Positions 1 through 6,158 of a stretch of 9,011 nucleotides of DNA are shown here, piece after piece. Where the stretch lies: contig JAJZYC010000053.1 in the NCBI GenBank assembly GCA_021806125.1, positions 1 through 9,011 on the forward strand, in the 5' to 3' direction. Source of the DNA: a bacterium (lineage in GTDB: Bacteria > SZUA-79 > Acidulodesulfobacterales > Acidulodesulfobacteraceae). Under the pieces are notes generated by a model. The model searched no databases. It worked only from the letters and a program-made list of their open reading frames with translations, and was not told where the DNA came from. Made by a program: the position numbers and the translations under genes. Within the stretch, counting starts at the first letter, position 1. The number at the start of each line of letters is the position of its first letter.

Positions 1-25
1 TATGACCGCCTCTAATATATTAATA

Positions 26-54
26 TATATATATTATATACGATAAATTATCAA
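26..54 (-). promoter_or_regulatory. Possible promoter reading out of the left edge
   Basis: On the minus strand TTGATA (49-54, 5 of 6 to TTGACA) is followed after 17 nt by TATATA (26-31, 4 of 6 to TATAAT). The AT-rich run makes the -10 easy to find by chance. If real, it serves a minus-strand gene that starts left of the window, for which AGAGGC at 8-13 could be a ribosome-binding site. Confidence 0.3.
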
Positions 55-75
55 GCTGTACCCAAATACAGATTT

Positions 76-100
76 AGGATTAAGGTTTTACCCTAATCCT
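76..100. repeat. Inverted repeat (hairpin) downstream of tyrS
   Basis: Arms AGGATTAAGG (76-85) and CCCTAATCCT (91-100) pair over 10 positions with one mismatch around a 5-nt loop, TTTTA. It may act as an mRNA 3'-end structure for tyrS or be part of a dispersed repeat. There is no adjoining T-tract on the minus strand. Confidence 0.6.
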
Positions 101-213
101 GCAATAGAAATTTATTTTCTGGATTAACGCTTCGCTCTCGACCTTTGGTCTCGTGAAGTTTTTTGAAACGTTCCCGCTTACGCGGGAATGACTATGCGGG
201 GATTAAGGTTTTA
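77..213. repeat. Direct repeat of a 14-mer flanking the hairpin region
   Basis: GGATTAAGGTTTTA occurs identically at 77-90 and 200-213, and a shorter partial copy (GGATTAACG) lies at 121-129. The second full copy ends exactly at the base before the tyrS stop codon. The copies bracket the segment with the GC-rich hairpin. Confidence 0.7.
171..188. repeat. GC-rich hairpin, dispersed-repeat-like
   Basis: A perfect 7-bp stem, TTCCCGC (171-177) and GCGGGAA (182-188), with a TTAC loop, stands out in an otherwise AT-rich intergenic region. On the minus strand it reads CATTCCCGCGTAAGCGGGAA. That resembles the short ATTCCC...GGGAA-type palindromes scattered through intergenic DNA of many bacteria, for example the neisserial dRS3 class. 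It lies about 25 nt past the tyrS stop and could stabilise the 3' end of the message. Confidence 0.6.
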
Positions 214-1563
214 TCATGACCTTGATTTTATTTTATATATTTTTTTCTTGCCGACTTTTATCGTGAATTCATTGATGCTTCTTGGTATAGGATAGGTTTC
301 GGCATCCACTTTCGATTCCCCGATATTTTTATTCTCCGTTTCAAAGTATATTTTTACCGCGCCTTGTTTAATAAGTCTTTTTGCTTCACCTTTGCTGGAA
401 ACGGCGTTAATATCGGCTAAAAATTTAACGATAATCTCTGAAGGCATTAACGAAGACGGAATATTGTTAAAGTTCCACTCTCCTCCCCCGTTATTTATAA
501 ATTTCATATATTCTTCGCTATTAAGCTCTATCGTCGTTATGTCTTCCGGATTTACTTTTCTTTGATATTTATCTTCAAAGTATTTCTGGGCATTACCTGC
601 TAGTAATTTACCGTGGTATCTTTCTACAATCTCCCGCGCAAGCCTTTTTTTAGCTATTATAGGATTTAAACCTTTATCCAATTCTAATTTTAATTCCGTT
701 AATTCTTCATTGGAAATATAACTCAACAGCTCATAATATTTTAACATCATATCGTCGGATATCGACATTATTTTGCCGTACATTTCGTTAGGCTCGTCTG
801 ATACACCTATATGATTACCCAGCGACTTGCTCATTTTGTTTTTGCCGTCCAGCCCTTCCAGTAAAGGCATGGTCATTATGGCCTGGGAAGTTAAGCCGAA
901 ACTTTTCATCAGTTCCCTGCCTACGATAAGGTTGAATTTCTGGTCGTTTCCGCCTATTTCTATATCCGCTTCGAGAAATAAAGAATCGAAACCCTGTAAA
1001 AGCGGATATATAAACTCATGCATAGCTATAGGCCTGTTGTCCTGAAATCTTTTTTCGAAATCGTCTTTTTCAAGCATTCTTCTAACGGTGTAATTTGAAG
1101 AAACTTTAATGAATTCGTCTAATTTCAAATTAGACAGCCACCAGCTGTTAAAAAGGATTTTAGTTTTTTCCGGCTTTAAGATTTTAAATGCCTGTTCTTT
1201 ATAATCCTTGGAGTTTTTTAAAACGTCTTCTTTGGACAGGGGTTTTCTCGTTTCAGACTTTCCCGTAGGGTCGCCTATCATTGCGGTAAAATCCCCTATA
1301 ATAAAATATACGGTATGACCGAATTCCTGAAATGTCCGCAGTTTATTCAATAAAACGGTATGCCCCAGATGTATATCAGGAGAAGTAGGGTCGAAACCGG
1401 CTTTAATTTTAAGCGGTATATTATTAGATACGGAATAAGACAGCTTTTCGAAAAGCTCGTCTTCTTTAATGAGTTCGACGCTTCCTCTTTTAATAGCTTC
1501 TATCTGTCTGCGTATTTCGGCCTCTATCTCTTTTTTTGCGCCAACGTTATTCAAGCTGTTCAT
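214..1563 (-). CDS. tyrS: Tyrosyl-tRNA synthetase (tyrosine--tRNA ligase)
   Basis: This cytoplasmic class I aminoacyl-tRNA synthetase charges tRNA-Tyr with tyrosine using ATP. The 449-residue product has the HIGH-type signature as HLGH at residues 65-68, just after the segment GFDPTSPDI. The second signature is a full KMSKS at 243-247. Many TyrRS of the E. coli/Bacillus type carry a degenerate KFGKT-like version, so this looks like the second bacterial TyrRS group (TyrS2/TyrZ-like). The core includes GDFTAMIGDPTGKS (about 90-103) and the tyrosine-pocket region around QGFDSLFLEADIEIGGNDQKF (190-210). The C-terminal 75 residues (from about 374) form an S4-type RNA-binding domain with SSKGEAKRLIKQGAVKI. 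The ATG lies 30 bp after the ymdB stop. A GGA-containing Shine-Dalgarno core sits 14 nt upstream, which is rather far. There is no room for a T-box leader, so expression probably depends on the upstream genes. The protein is slightly longer than the usual 400-430 residues, with no sign of damage. Confidence 0.97.
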   Translation of the reverse strand: MNSLNNVGAKKEIEAEIRRQIEAIKRGSVELIKEDELFEKLSYSVSNNIPLKIKAGFDPTSPDIHLGHTVLLNKLRTFQEFGHTVYFIIGDFTAMIGDPTGKSETRKPLSKEDVLKNSKDYKEQAFKILKPEKTKILFNSWWLSNLKLDEFIKVSSNYTVRRMLEKDDFEKRFQDNRPIAMHEFIYPLLQGFDSLFLEADIEIGGNDQKFNLIVGRELMKSFGLTSQAIMTMPLLEGLDGKNKMSKSLGNHIGVSDEPNEMYGKIMSISDDMMLKYYELLSYISNEELTELKLELDKGLNPIIAKKRLAREIVERYHGKLLAGNAQKYFEDKYQRKVNPEDITTIELNSEEYMKFINNGGGEWNFNNIPSSLMPSEIIVKFLADINAVSSKGEAKRLIKQGAVKIYFETENKNIGESKVDAETYPIPRSINEFTIKVGKKKIYKIKSRS

Positions 1564-1593
1564 ATTTAAATTTAAATTCCTTTTCTGGATTTA

Positions 1594-2391
1594 TTATTTA
1601 TTAATGCGGATTTTTTCAATATTTTTACTTAATTTCGTTTTTTTGTCAACCGTTATAGAAACGGCATTTAAAACTATATCGTTTTCTTCCGGAATGAATT
1701 TTTCCGGCATTCCTGTTAAATATCTTTTAATAGCTATATCTTTATTAGTACCTAATACCGAATATTTTGAACCGACCATGCCGGCATCGGTTATGTAAGC
1801 CGTGCCTTTAGGGAGTATCATGTCGTCGTTAGTCTGCACATGGGTATGCGTGCCTAAAAAAGCTGATATTTCCCCGTCTAAATATAAGGCTAAAGCCTCT
1901 TTTTCCGACGTCGCTTCCGCGTGAAAGTCTATTATTACGGCATCGGCTTTGCCGTAAACCTCTTTAATTATATCTTTCGCAACGGTAAAAGGCGACTCTG
2001 AAAGCCCCTTCATAAAAACTCTTCCTTCTAAATTTATCACGGCAATCTTACTGCCCAATTTTGAATCGAAAACGCCGTATCCTTTTCCTGGAGCCAGAAC
2101 AGAGTAATTTGCCGGGCGCAGAAGCCTGTCATGCGTATTAATATACGGAATTATGTTTTTTTGGTCCCATATGTGGTTTCCGGTAGTTATAACGTTAATG
2201 CCTAAATCAAATAGAAAATCTGCGATATCCGGAGTTATTCCCATGCCGTGAGCGGCATTTTCGCCGTTTGCAATAATTAATTCCGGCTTATATTTTTCAA
2301 TTAATCCGCCCATAAGAGATTTAACGGCTAACCTGCCTGGTTTCCCTATAATGTCTCCTATAAAAAGAATATCGATATCGTCATCTTGCAA
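1594..2391 (-). CDS. ymdB: YmdB-type metallophosphoesterase (TIGR00282 family)
   Basis: A 265-residue calcineurin-like phosphoesterase of the YmdB/DR1281 family. Family members bind two metal ions and hydrolyse 2',3'-cyclic nucleotides in vitro. In Bacillus subtilis YmdB affects biofilm and motility decisions. The metal-site motifs are all visible: FIGD (D13), NGENAAHG (N42-G49), GNHIWD (N72, H73), DFHAEATSEK (D155, H157, E159) and GTHTHVQT (H182, H184). The start is TTG, read from position 2391. The first 11 bases overlap the 3' end of rny, and a GAGGG Shine-Dalgarno lies 9 nt upstream within rny. No in-frame ATG precedes the conserved ILFIGD strand, so the TTG is the best start. The pairing with rny directly upstream repeats the B. 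subtilis rny-ymdB order and points to translational coupling. The cyclic-nucleotide activity is known from the family and is not shown by this sequence. Confidence 0.94.
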   Translation of the reverse strand: MQDDDIDILFIGDIIGKPGRLAVKSLMGGLIEKYKPELIIANGENAAHGMGITPDIADFLFDLGINVITTGNHIWDQKNIIPYINTHDRLLRPANYSVLAPGKGYGVFDSKLGSKIAVINLEGRVFMKGLSESPFTVAKDIIKEVYGKADAVIIDFHAEATSEKEALALYLDGEISAFLGTHTHVQTNDDMILPKGTAYITDAGMVGSKYSVLGTNKDIAIKRYLTGMPEKFIPEENDIVLNAVSITVDKKTKLSKNIEKIRINK

Positions 2392-3943
2392 ATTCGGTTG
2401 CCCTCGTTTCCCTTATTACCGTTACTTTTATCTGTCCCGGATACTGCATAGTCGTTTCAATCTTCTTTGCTATATCTTTCGAGAGCATAACGGAATCTTC
2501 ATCCGTTATTTTCTGGCTCTGGACTATAGCCCTTATTTCTCTTCCTGCCTGAATGACGTAGCTTTTAGCGACTCCGCTGAAAGAATTAGCGATGGATTCC
2601 AGCTCTTCGAGCCGCTTAACATAGGTCTCAAACATTTCTTTTCTGGCGCCTGGTCTCGCCGCGCTCAAGGCATCCGCCGCCGAAACCAGAACGGCAAGAA
2701 CGCTGTTAGGCTCCTCGTCGAAATGATGCGCCGCTATAGCATGTATTACCTTAGGGGATTCCCCGAATTTTTTTGCGAGGTCTGCGCCTATAACCGCATG
2801 GGAACCTTCAACCTCATGGTCAACGGCTTTTCCTATATCGTGCAGAAGACCCGCGCGCTTGGCCTGTTTAACGTTTATGTTAAGTTCCGCCGCCATTATT
2901 CCGCAGAGGAAAGCGACTTCTATCGAATGATTATATACATTCTGGGAGTAGCTTGTCCTGTATTTTAATCTTCCCAAAAGTTTAAGAAGTTCGGGGTGAA
3001 CGCCGTGAATGCCGACGTCAAAAGTAGCCTGCTCGCCGGCCTCTTTCATAGCCTGATTAAGCTCTTCCTCTACTTTGCCGACTATTTCTTCTATTCTTGC
3101 GGGATGGATTCTTCCGTCGGATATTAACCTTTCCAACGAAAGCCTTGCAATCTCTCTTTTCACGGGGTTAAAAGAAGACAGTATTACCGCTTCCGGCGTT
3201 TCGTCTATTATCAAATCTACTCCCGTAGCGGCTTCAAGCGCCCTGATGTTCCTGCCTTCCCTTCCTATGATTCTGCCTTTCATTTCGTCGCTTGGAAGCT
3301 GAACGGAAGATATCGATTTTTCCGCGACATAATCCCCCGCATAACGCTGAATTGCCGTCGCTATTATTTCTTTCGCCTTTTTATCCGCAATTTCTCTTGT
3401 TTCGTCTTCTATTCTTTTGATGGCTTTTGCCGATTCATGCTTGGCTTCTTCGGTAATAGAATTTATCAGGGTATTTTTAGCTTCGGCGGAGGTCATGCCC
3501 GAAACCCTTTCTAATTCGATAATTTTTTCCTTAAGTTTTTCTTCGGCAAGTTTTTCTTTTTCTAAAGCTGTTTTTTCTGATTGAGACAACATCTTTTCTC
3601 TTCTCATTAAATCGGTTTCTTTTTTTTCTATTAACGATATTCTTTTTTCAAGATTATCTTCTTTAACGGACAATCTTTTTTCAAGCTGGCTCAGTTCCTG
3701 CTTCTGAATTCTGATTTCTTCGTCTGCCGCTTCTTTATGGCGGAGAACTTCGGCTTTAGCGGCTAAAGCGGCTTCTTTTTTAATTTCTTCGGTTTTTTTT
3801 TCGGTTTCCTTCGCAATTGAATCTATTTTTGAAAATGCGCTCTCGATAGAATTTTTATCGATAATATGCTTGATAAAAAATCCGGCCGTAAAAAACACCG
3901 CTAAAATTACAATTATTAAAATTATTAAAAAATATTCTGCCAT
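2381..3943 (-). CDS. rny: Ribonuclease Y
   Basis: RNase Y is a membrane-anchored endoribonuclease that starts mRNA decay. The 520-residue product has the full family architecture. A single N-terminal transmembrane helix spans about 4-24. It is followed by a long Lys/Glu-rich coiled coil (about 31-190) with many EKK/EEK heptads. A KH RNA-binding domain follows, with its GxxG loop as GREG at 227-230 inside IIGREGRNIR. The HD hydrolase domain has its His-Asp pair at H368-D369 (LLHDIGKAVDHE) and a second conserved AAHH (about 404-407). The C-terminal domain ends in RETRATEFAR. Length matches the roughly 520 residues usual for the family. The ATG at 3943 has an AAGGAGA Shine-Dalgarno 7 nt upstream. 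The gene lies 26 bp after the cyclo-ligase and overlaps ymdB by 11 bp. Nothing is missing or broken. Confidence 0.98.
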   Translation of the reverse strand: MAEYFLIILIIVILAVFFTAGFFIKHIIDKNSIESAFSKIDSIAKETEKKTEEIKKEAALAAKAEVLRHKEAADEEIRIQKQELSQLEKRLSVKEDNLEKRISLIEKKETDLMRREKMLSQSEKTALEKEKLAEEKLKEKIIELERVSGMTSAEAKNTLINSITEEAKHESAKAIKRIEDETREIADKKAKEIIATAIQRYAGDYVAEKSISSVQLPSDEMKGRIIGREGRNIRALEAATGVDLIIDETPEAVILSSFNPVKREIARLSLERLISDGRIHPARIEEIVGKVEEELNQAMKEAGEQATFDVGIHGVHPELLKLLGRLKYRTSYSQNVYNHSIEVAFLCGIMAAELNINVKQAKRAGLLHDIGKAVDHEVEGSHAVIGADLAKKFGESPKVIHAIAAHHFDEEPNSVLAVLVSAADALSAARPGARKEMFETYVKRLEELESIANSFSGVAKSYVIQAGREIRAIVQSQKITDEDSVMLSKDIAKKIETTMQYPGQIKVTVIRETRATEFAR

Positions 3944-3950
3944 CCTTATT

Positions 3951-3957
3951 TCTCCTT
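3951..3957 (-). promoter_or_regulatory. Shine-Dalgarno of rny
   Basis: On the minus strand this reads AAGGAGA, 7 nt before the rny ATG. It is one of the two strongest ribosome-binding sites in the window and fixes the rny start so that the membrane helix begins at residue 4. Confidence 0.8.
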
Positions 3958-3969
3958 ATTTAATGCAAA

Positions 3970-4545
3970 TCATTGCAAATTAGTTACACTGTGCATTCCT
4001 TTCTCGGTAAGTACCAAATCCATTCCGATATCGTTATCGTCCGTTTCAAGTATATCGCCGGAAATTAATTGAAAATCGTAACATACGCCAACAAAAAAAG
4101 ATTTGCCGGAATTTTTTAATATTCTGTCGAAACAGCCCTTTCCATAACCGACTCTATTTCCAGACGTATCGAATGCCAGCCCGGGTACGAAAAAAACGTC
4201 TATGTCTTTTTCGTCTATTACATTATCGTTTTTTGGACAAGAAATGCCGAAATAATCTTTACGCATAGAATTTATATCTTCTAATTTATTAAAACAAATA
4301 TGGTCTTCTTTCTTGCAAAACGGTAAAAATATATCGAATTTTTTTTCTTTATTCAAATCTATGACATACTCGATTCTAGGCTCGTTTTTTATGCTCATAT
4401 AAATCGCTATATTTTTAAATGAATTGGCCTCAATGTAATCTAATGCAAATTCGGCAATTTTTAAACTGGCCGATTTAATAAAAAATTCATCCAATTTATT
4501 ACGCTTAGTTCTCATTAAATCTCTGGCGGCGGTTTTTTTTATCAT
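3970..4545 (-). CDS. fau: 5-formyltetrahydrofolate cyclo-ligase
   Basis: This cytoplasmic enzyme (MTHFS, YgfA/Fau family) converts 5-formyl-THF to 5,10-methenyl-THF with ATP, returning the storage form of folate to one-carbon metabolism. The 191-residue product matches the family's usual 180-200. Landmarks are a basic N-terminal segment with KRNKL (about 14-18), YMSIKNEPRI (49-58, equivalent of the segment carrying the folate-contacting Glu), VPGLAFD (120-126) and the nucleotide-binding signature RVGYGKGCFDRIL (131-143). The last is a variant of the common GxGGGYYDR, with Lys in place of the middle Gly and Cys-Phe in place of Tyr-Tyr. The ATG at 4545 has no clear Shine-Dalgarno, because the upstream bases are AT-rich. 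A second ATG at residue 11 is less likely, since the conserved N-terminal helix would be lost. The gene sits directly downstream of the 6S RNA, as ygfA does in E. coli, so co-transcription with it is plausible. Confidence 0.93.
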   Translation of the reverse strand: MIKKTAARDLMRTKRNKLDEFFIKSASLKIAEFALDYIEANSFKNIAIYMSIKNEPRIEYVIDLNKEKKFDIFLPFCKKEDHICFNKLEDINSMRKDYFGISCPKNDNVIDEKDIDVFFVPGLAFDTSGNRVGYGKGCFDRILKNSGKSFFVGVCYDFQLISGDILETDDNDIGMDLVLTEKGMHSVTNLQ

Positions 4546-4600
4546 GTTTTTAGGAATTAATTAAAGAAAGGAGAGCAGAAGGACAGAAAAGCAGCAATAT

Positions 4601-4788
4601 ACAAAACCCCGCATGTACCGAAGATGTTCCAAAATTGGACCTATTAAAAATAGGTGGTAACCGTATGCCGATTGAAAAAAGGAATCAAAGTTTCCAAAGT
4701 TTCCTTACCGTAACCGGCGGTGACAATCCCATTCTATCCAACTGTTGGGTCAATTTTAAAAACAAACATCAAATACCGCAGGGTTTTT
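4601..4788 (-). ncRNA. ssrS: 6S RNA (SsrS)
   Basis: 6S RNA binds the housekeeping-sigma RNA polymerase holoenzyme by mimicking an open promoter and dampens transcription in stationary phase. The 266-bp gap between zapA and the cyclo-ligase folds on the minus strand into this architecture. The closing stem pairs the 5' end (AAAACCCTGCGG, around 4774-4787) with the 3' end (ATGCGGGGTTTT, around 4603-4614). A lower stem pairs AAAATTGACC (around 4748-4757) with GGTCCAATTTT (around 4630-4641), with one bulged C. A large central bubble follows, containing a small CCTATT/AATAGG hairpin on its 3' side. An upper arm pairs ACCGCCGGTT with AATCGG and CGGT, leaving a 4-nt bulge, and is capped by an AAGGAA/TTCCTT hairpin. 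The length of about 188 nt and the zapA-ssrS-cyclo-ligase order match the known locus. The exact ends are estimated from pairing and may be off by several nt. Pairings were found by eye and not by covariance. Confidence 0.88.
4687..4704. repeat. Tandem 9-bp repeat in the 6S RNA apical loop
   Basis: Two perfect adjacent copies of AAAGTTTCC on the plus strand. They fall inside the predicted terminal loop of the 6S RNA, so they probably reflect a small local duplication that lengthened the apical loop. Confidence 0.75.
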
Positions 4789-4811
4789 TATAAAATCAGA
4801 AATAAAATTAT

Positions 4812-5090
4812 CTAAGAAGATTTCGATATATAATTATATATATTGTTAACTTTATCTAAAACCCTTTTGCTTTCATTATTAACTTCCATTTTATCCGACA
4901 TAAAATCATCCGCTATATTCAGCGCCGTCAAAACCGCGACGTTAAAAGAATCGACCGACTTAGTCCTTTTAACTACTTCATCCGCTTTAGCGTTCACGTA
5001 TGAAGCAAGCCGTTCCAAATATTTTCTATCTTTGTCGCTGTTTAAAATAAACTTATGATTCAAGATCGTAAGTTCTACTAATTCGCTCAT
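4812..5090 (-). CDS. zapA: Cell division protein ZapA
   Basis: ZapA is a small cytoplasmic protein that binds FtsZ and bundles its protofilaments at the division ring. The 92-residue product has the family layout. An N-terminal beta-rich domain contains VELTILNHKFILNSD (about 5-19) and RKYLERLASYVNAKADEV (22-39). The hallmark helix VAVLTALNIADDF (51-63) carries the ALNIAD motif. A C-terminal coiled-coil tail follows (about 64-90). The ATG overlaps the stop of the upstream coiled-coil gene in an ATGA junction. There is no recognisable Shine-Dalgarno, so translation is probably coupled to that gene. The TAG stop lies about 23 nt before the predicted 5' end of the 6S RNA, the same order as zapA-ssrS in E. 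coli. Length is normal for the family. Confidence 0.93.
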   Translation of the reverse strand: MSELVELTILNHKFILNSDKDRKYLERLASYVNAKADEVVKRTKSVDSFNVAVLTALNIADDFMSDKMEVNNESKRVLDKVNNIYNYISKSS

Positions 5091-5341
5091 AACTGTATAG
5101 TTTCTAAGCTATTTAATATGCCGTCTATTTTTTTTATTATAGAATCGTTTTCGGCTTCATTCCGGGCGATTATATCCTTTAGCTTATTAATCTCGTCATC
5201 TTTATATTTAACCTCCGTTAAAAGTTTATCTCTTTCTATTTTTAATTTTTCGAACGATTCCTTAATCAGAATAACTCTTTCTTCTATAGCGCTAAGGTTG
5301 TTAATGTCCATTTTTTGCGTTCCCGAAAATAATTCATTCAT
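5087..5341 (-). CDS. Small coiled-coil protein, ZapB-like
   Basis: An 84-residue product that is almost entirely one coiled coil, from about residue 15 to 80. It has heptad-like spacing of Leu/Ile and many Lys/Glu (KLKIERDKLLTEVKYKDDEINKLKDI runs from about 32). There is no membrane segment, cysteine or catalytic motif. Its overlap with zapA (ATGA, 4 bp) and its size suggest the ZapB-like division protein often paired with ZapA. The sequence alone cannot separate that from a generic coiled coil, so no symbol is given. Two starts are possible. The first ATG has no Shine-Dalgarno and lies 11 nt after a TATAAT hexamer. The ATG at residue 11 (codon ending at 5311) has a GGGA 9 nt upstream and would give 74 residues starting MDINNL. 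The second would also fit a transcript starting near 5347. Confidence 0.78.
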   Translation of the reverse strand: MNELFSGTQKMDINNLSAIEERVILIKESFEKLKIERDKLLTEVKYKDDEINKLKDIIARNEAENDSIIKKIDGILNSLETIQL

Positions 5342-5352
5342 AAAATTAATTA

Positions 5353-5358
5353 ATTATA
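5353..5358 (-). promoter_or_regulatory. Possible -10 box upstream of the zapB-like gene
   Basis: A perfect TATAAT on the minus strand in the 35-bp gap between the gltB3-like gene and the zapB-like gene. No convincing -35 hexamer lies 16-18 nt upstream, and the whole gap is AT-rich, so a chance match is quite possible. If real, it would separate the division/RNA block from the glutamate synthase operon. Confidence 0.3.
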
Positions 5359-5376
5359 TTATTCAATATTTACGCA

Positions 5377-6114
5377 TCAGGCGGAAGTATAAAGATGGGC
5401 ATAAGGTCTTGCGCTTGAAGGCATTATCTTATAAAAAGGCTTGCCGCTAATTTCCTCCGAAGGAATATTGAAGCTATCGGCATACTCTATTAAATATTTT
5501 TTTAAAAAATTCATATCGTTTTCGTCCGCCTCATAAAGTTCTACGTCTTTCGAATATTTAGAAAAATCTATTTTTTTCCTGAGATATATCGTGCCCCCAT
5601 GCATACCTGAAGCAAAATAGTCGCCGTCGAATTCGTCCGAATCGTCAAGCCCTAATAATACTATTATGCCTCCGGCCATATATTCCGCGAAAAAACTTCC
5701 TACTTTTCCTCCGATTATAATGATAGGCAGCTGTTCGTTATATCCTTTCATATGAATTCCTACCCTGTAGCCTGCATTACCCAGAATATAAATTCTCCCG
5801 CCTCTCATGCCGTATCCTACGACGTCTCCGGCATCTCCTTTAATTATTATTTTGCCGGCATTCATCGTATTGCCTATATTGTCCTGAGCATTATTGTTTA
5901 CGATTAAAGTAGGTCCGTCCATGAAAGCGCCTATATCGTTTCCCGGAGTCCCGTTAATATTAATAACGACGTCGTCTCCTTTAATTCCGTCTCCTATATA
6001 ATACTGTCCGTTGATATTTTCGAGAAAGAATTTTTTAATTCCTTTTCCTATTCCTTCTCTTATAAGGCGGTTAAGTTCTTTATAGTGCATTCCTGCGGCA
6101 TCTATGGTTATCAT
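5377..6114 (-). CDS. Glutamate synthase GXGXG-domain subunit (GltB3-like)
   Basis: A 245-residue stand-alone version of the C-terminal GXGXG beta-helix domain of the glutamate synthase large subunit. In the fused enzyme this domain is structural and holds the amidotransferase and synthase domains together across the ammonia channel. It is not catalytic. The repeating right-handed beta-helix turns show as GNDIGAFMDGPTLIV (58-72), DNIGNTMNAGKIII (78-91), GDAGDVVGYGMRGGRIYI (93-110), GNAGYRVGIHMKG (112-124) and GGKVGSFFAEYMAGGIIVLLG (135-155). A more acidic C-terminal tail follows. The ATG is preceded by an AAGGAG about 13 nt upstream, somewhat distant. The gene follows the FMN core gene by 44 bp. 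Related domains occur in formylmethanofuran dehydrogenase subunit C, but the two neighbours make the glutamate synthase role clear. A symbol is withheld because naming of the split subunits varies. Confidence 0.9.
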   Translation of the reverse strand: MITIDAAGMHYKELNRLIREGIGKGIKKFFLENINGQYYIGDGIKGDDVVININGTPGNDIGAFMDGPTLIVNNNAQDNIGNTMNAGKIIIKGDAGDVVGYGMRGGRIYILGNAGYRVGIHMKGYNEQLPIIIIGGKVGSFFAEYMAGGIIVLLGLDDSDEFDGDYFASGMHGGTIYLRKKIDFSKYSKDVELYEADENDMNFLKKYLIEYADSFNIPSEEISGKPFYKIMPSSARPYAHLYTSA

Positions 6115-6158
6115 CTCTTCGTTAACGCTCCTTTTCCTTTCCTATTTTTTGAAATAGA

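Larger units (their letters stand above)
1..213. other. Non-coding tail downstream of tyrS
   Basis: No gene, tRNA or rRNA could be supported in these 213 bp. The left third is extremely AT-rich, with alternating TA runs (about 14-40). The rest holds two hairpins, a partial palindrome around 130-157 (GACC-TTT-GGTC core) and a direct repeat. None of the hairpins is followed by a clear T-tract on the minus strand, so a classical terminator for tyrS is not evident. Confidence 0.6.

Noticed and set aside
171..188. Rho-independent terminator of tyrS
   Set aside because: The stem is strong, but on the minus strand it is followed by a mixed sequence (CGTTTCAAAAAAC) and not by a T-run, so a classical terminator is not supported.
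77..213. Possible CRISPR-like repeats
   Set aside because: Only two full copies of a 14-mer, 109 bp apart, with no regular spacing and no cas genes nearby.
1564..1593. T-box or other leader before tyrS
   Set aside because: The gap to ymdB is only 30 bp and consists of AT-rich sequence. A T-box would need well over 100 nt.
2351..2968. A 205-codon open frame on the plus strand
   Set aside because: It lies entirely antisense to rny and the ymdB start. Its product is rich in Arg, Tyr, Phe and Cys with no domain, and the minus-strand protein is an unmistakable RNase Y.
4546..4811. Small protein gene in the zapA to cyclo-ligase gap
   Set aside because: No frame of useful length with a ribosome-binding site is present, and the extensive complementary segments fit a structured RNA.
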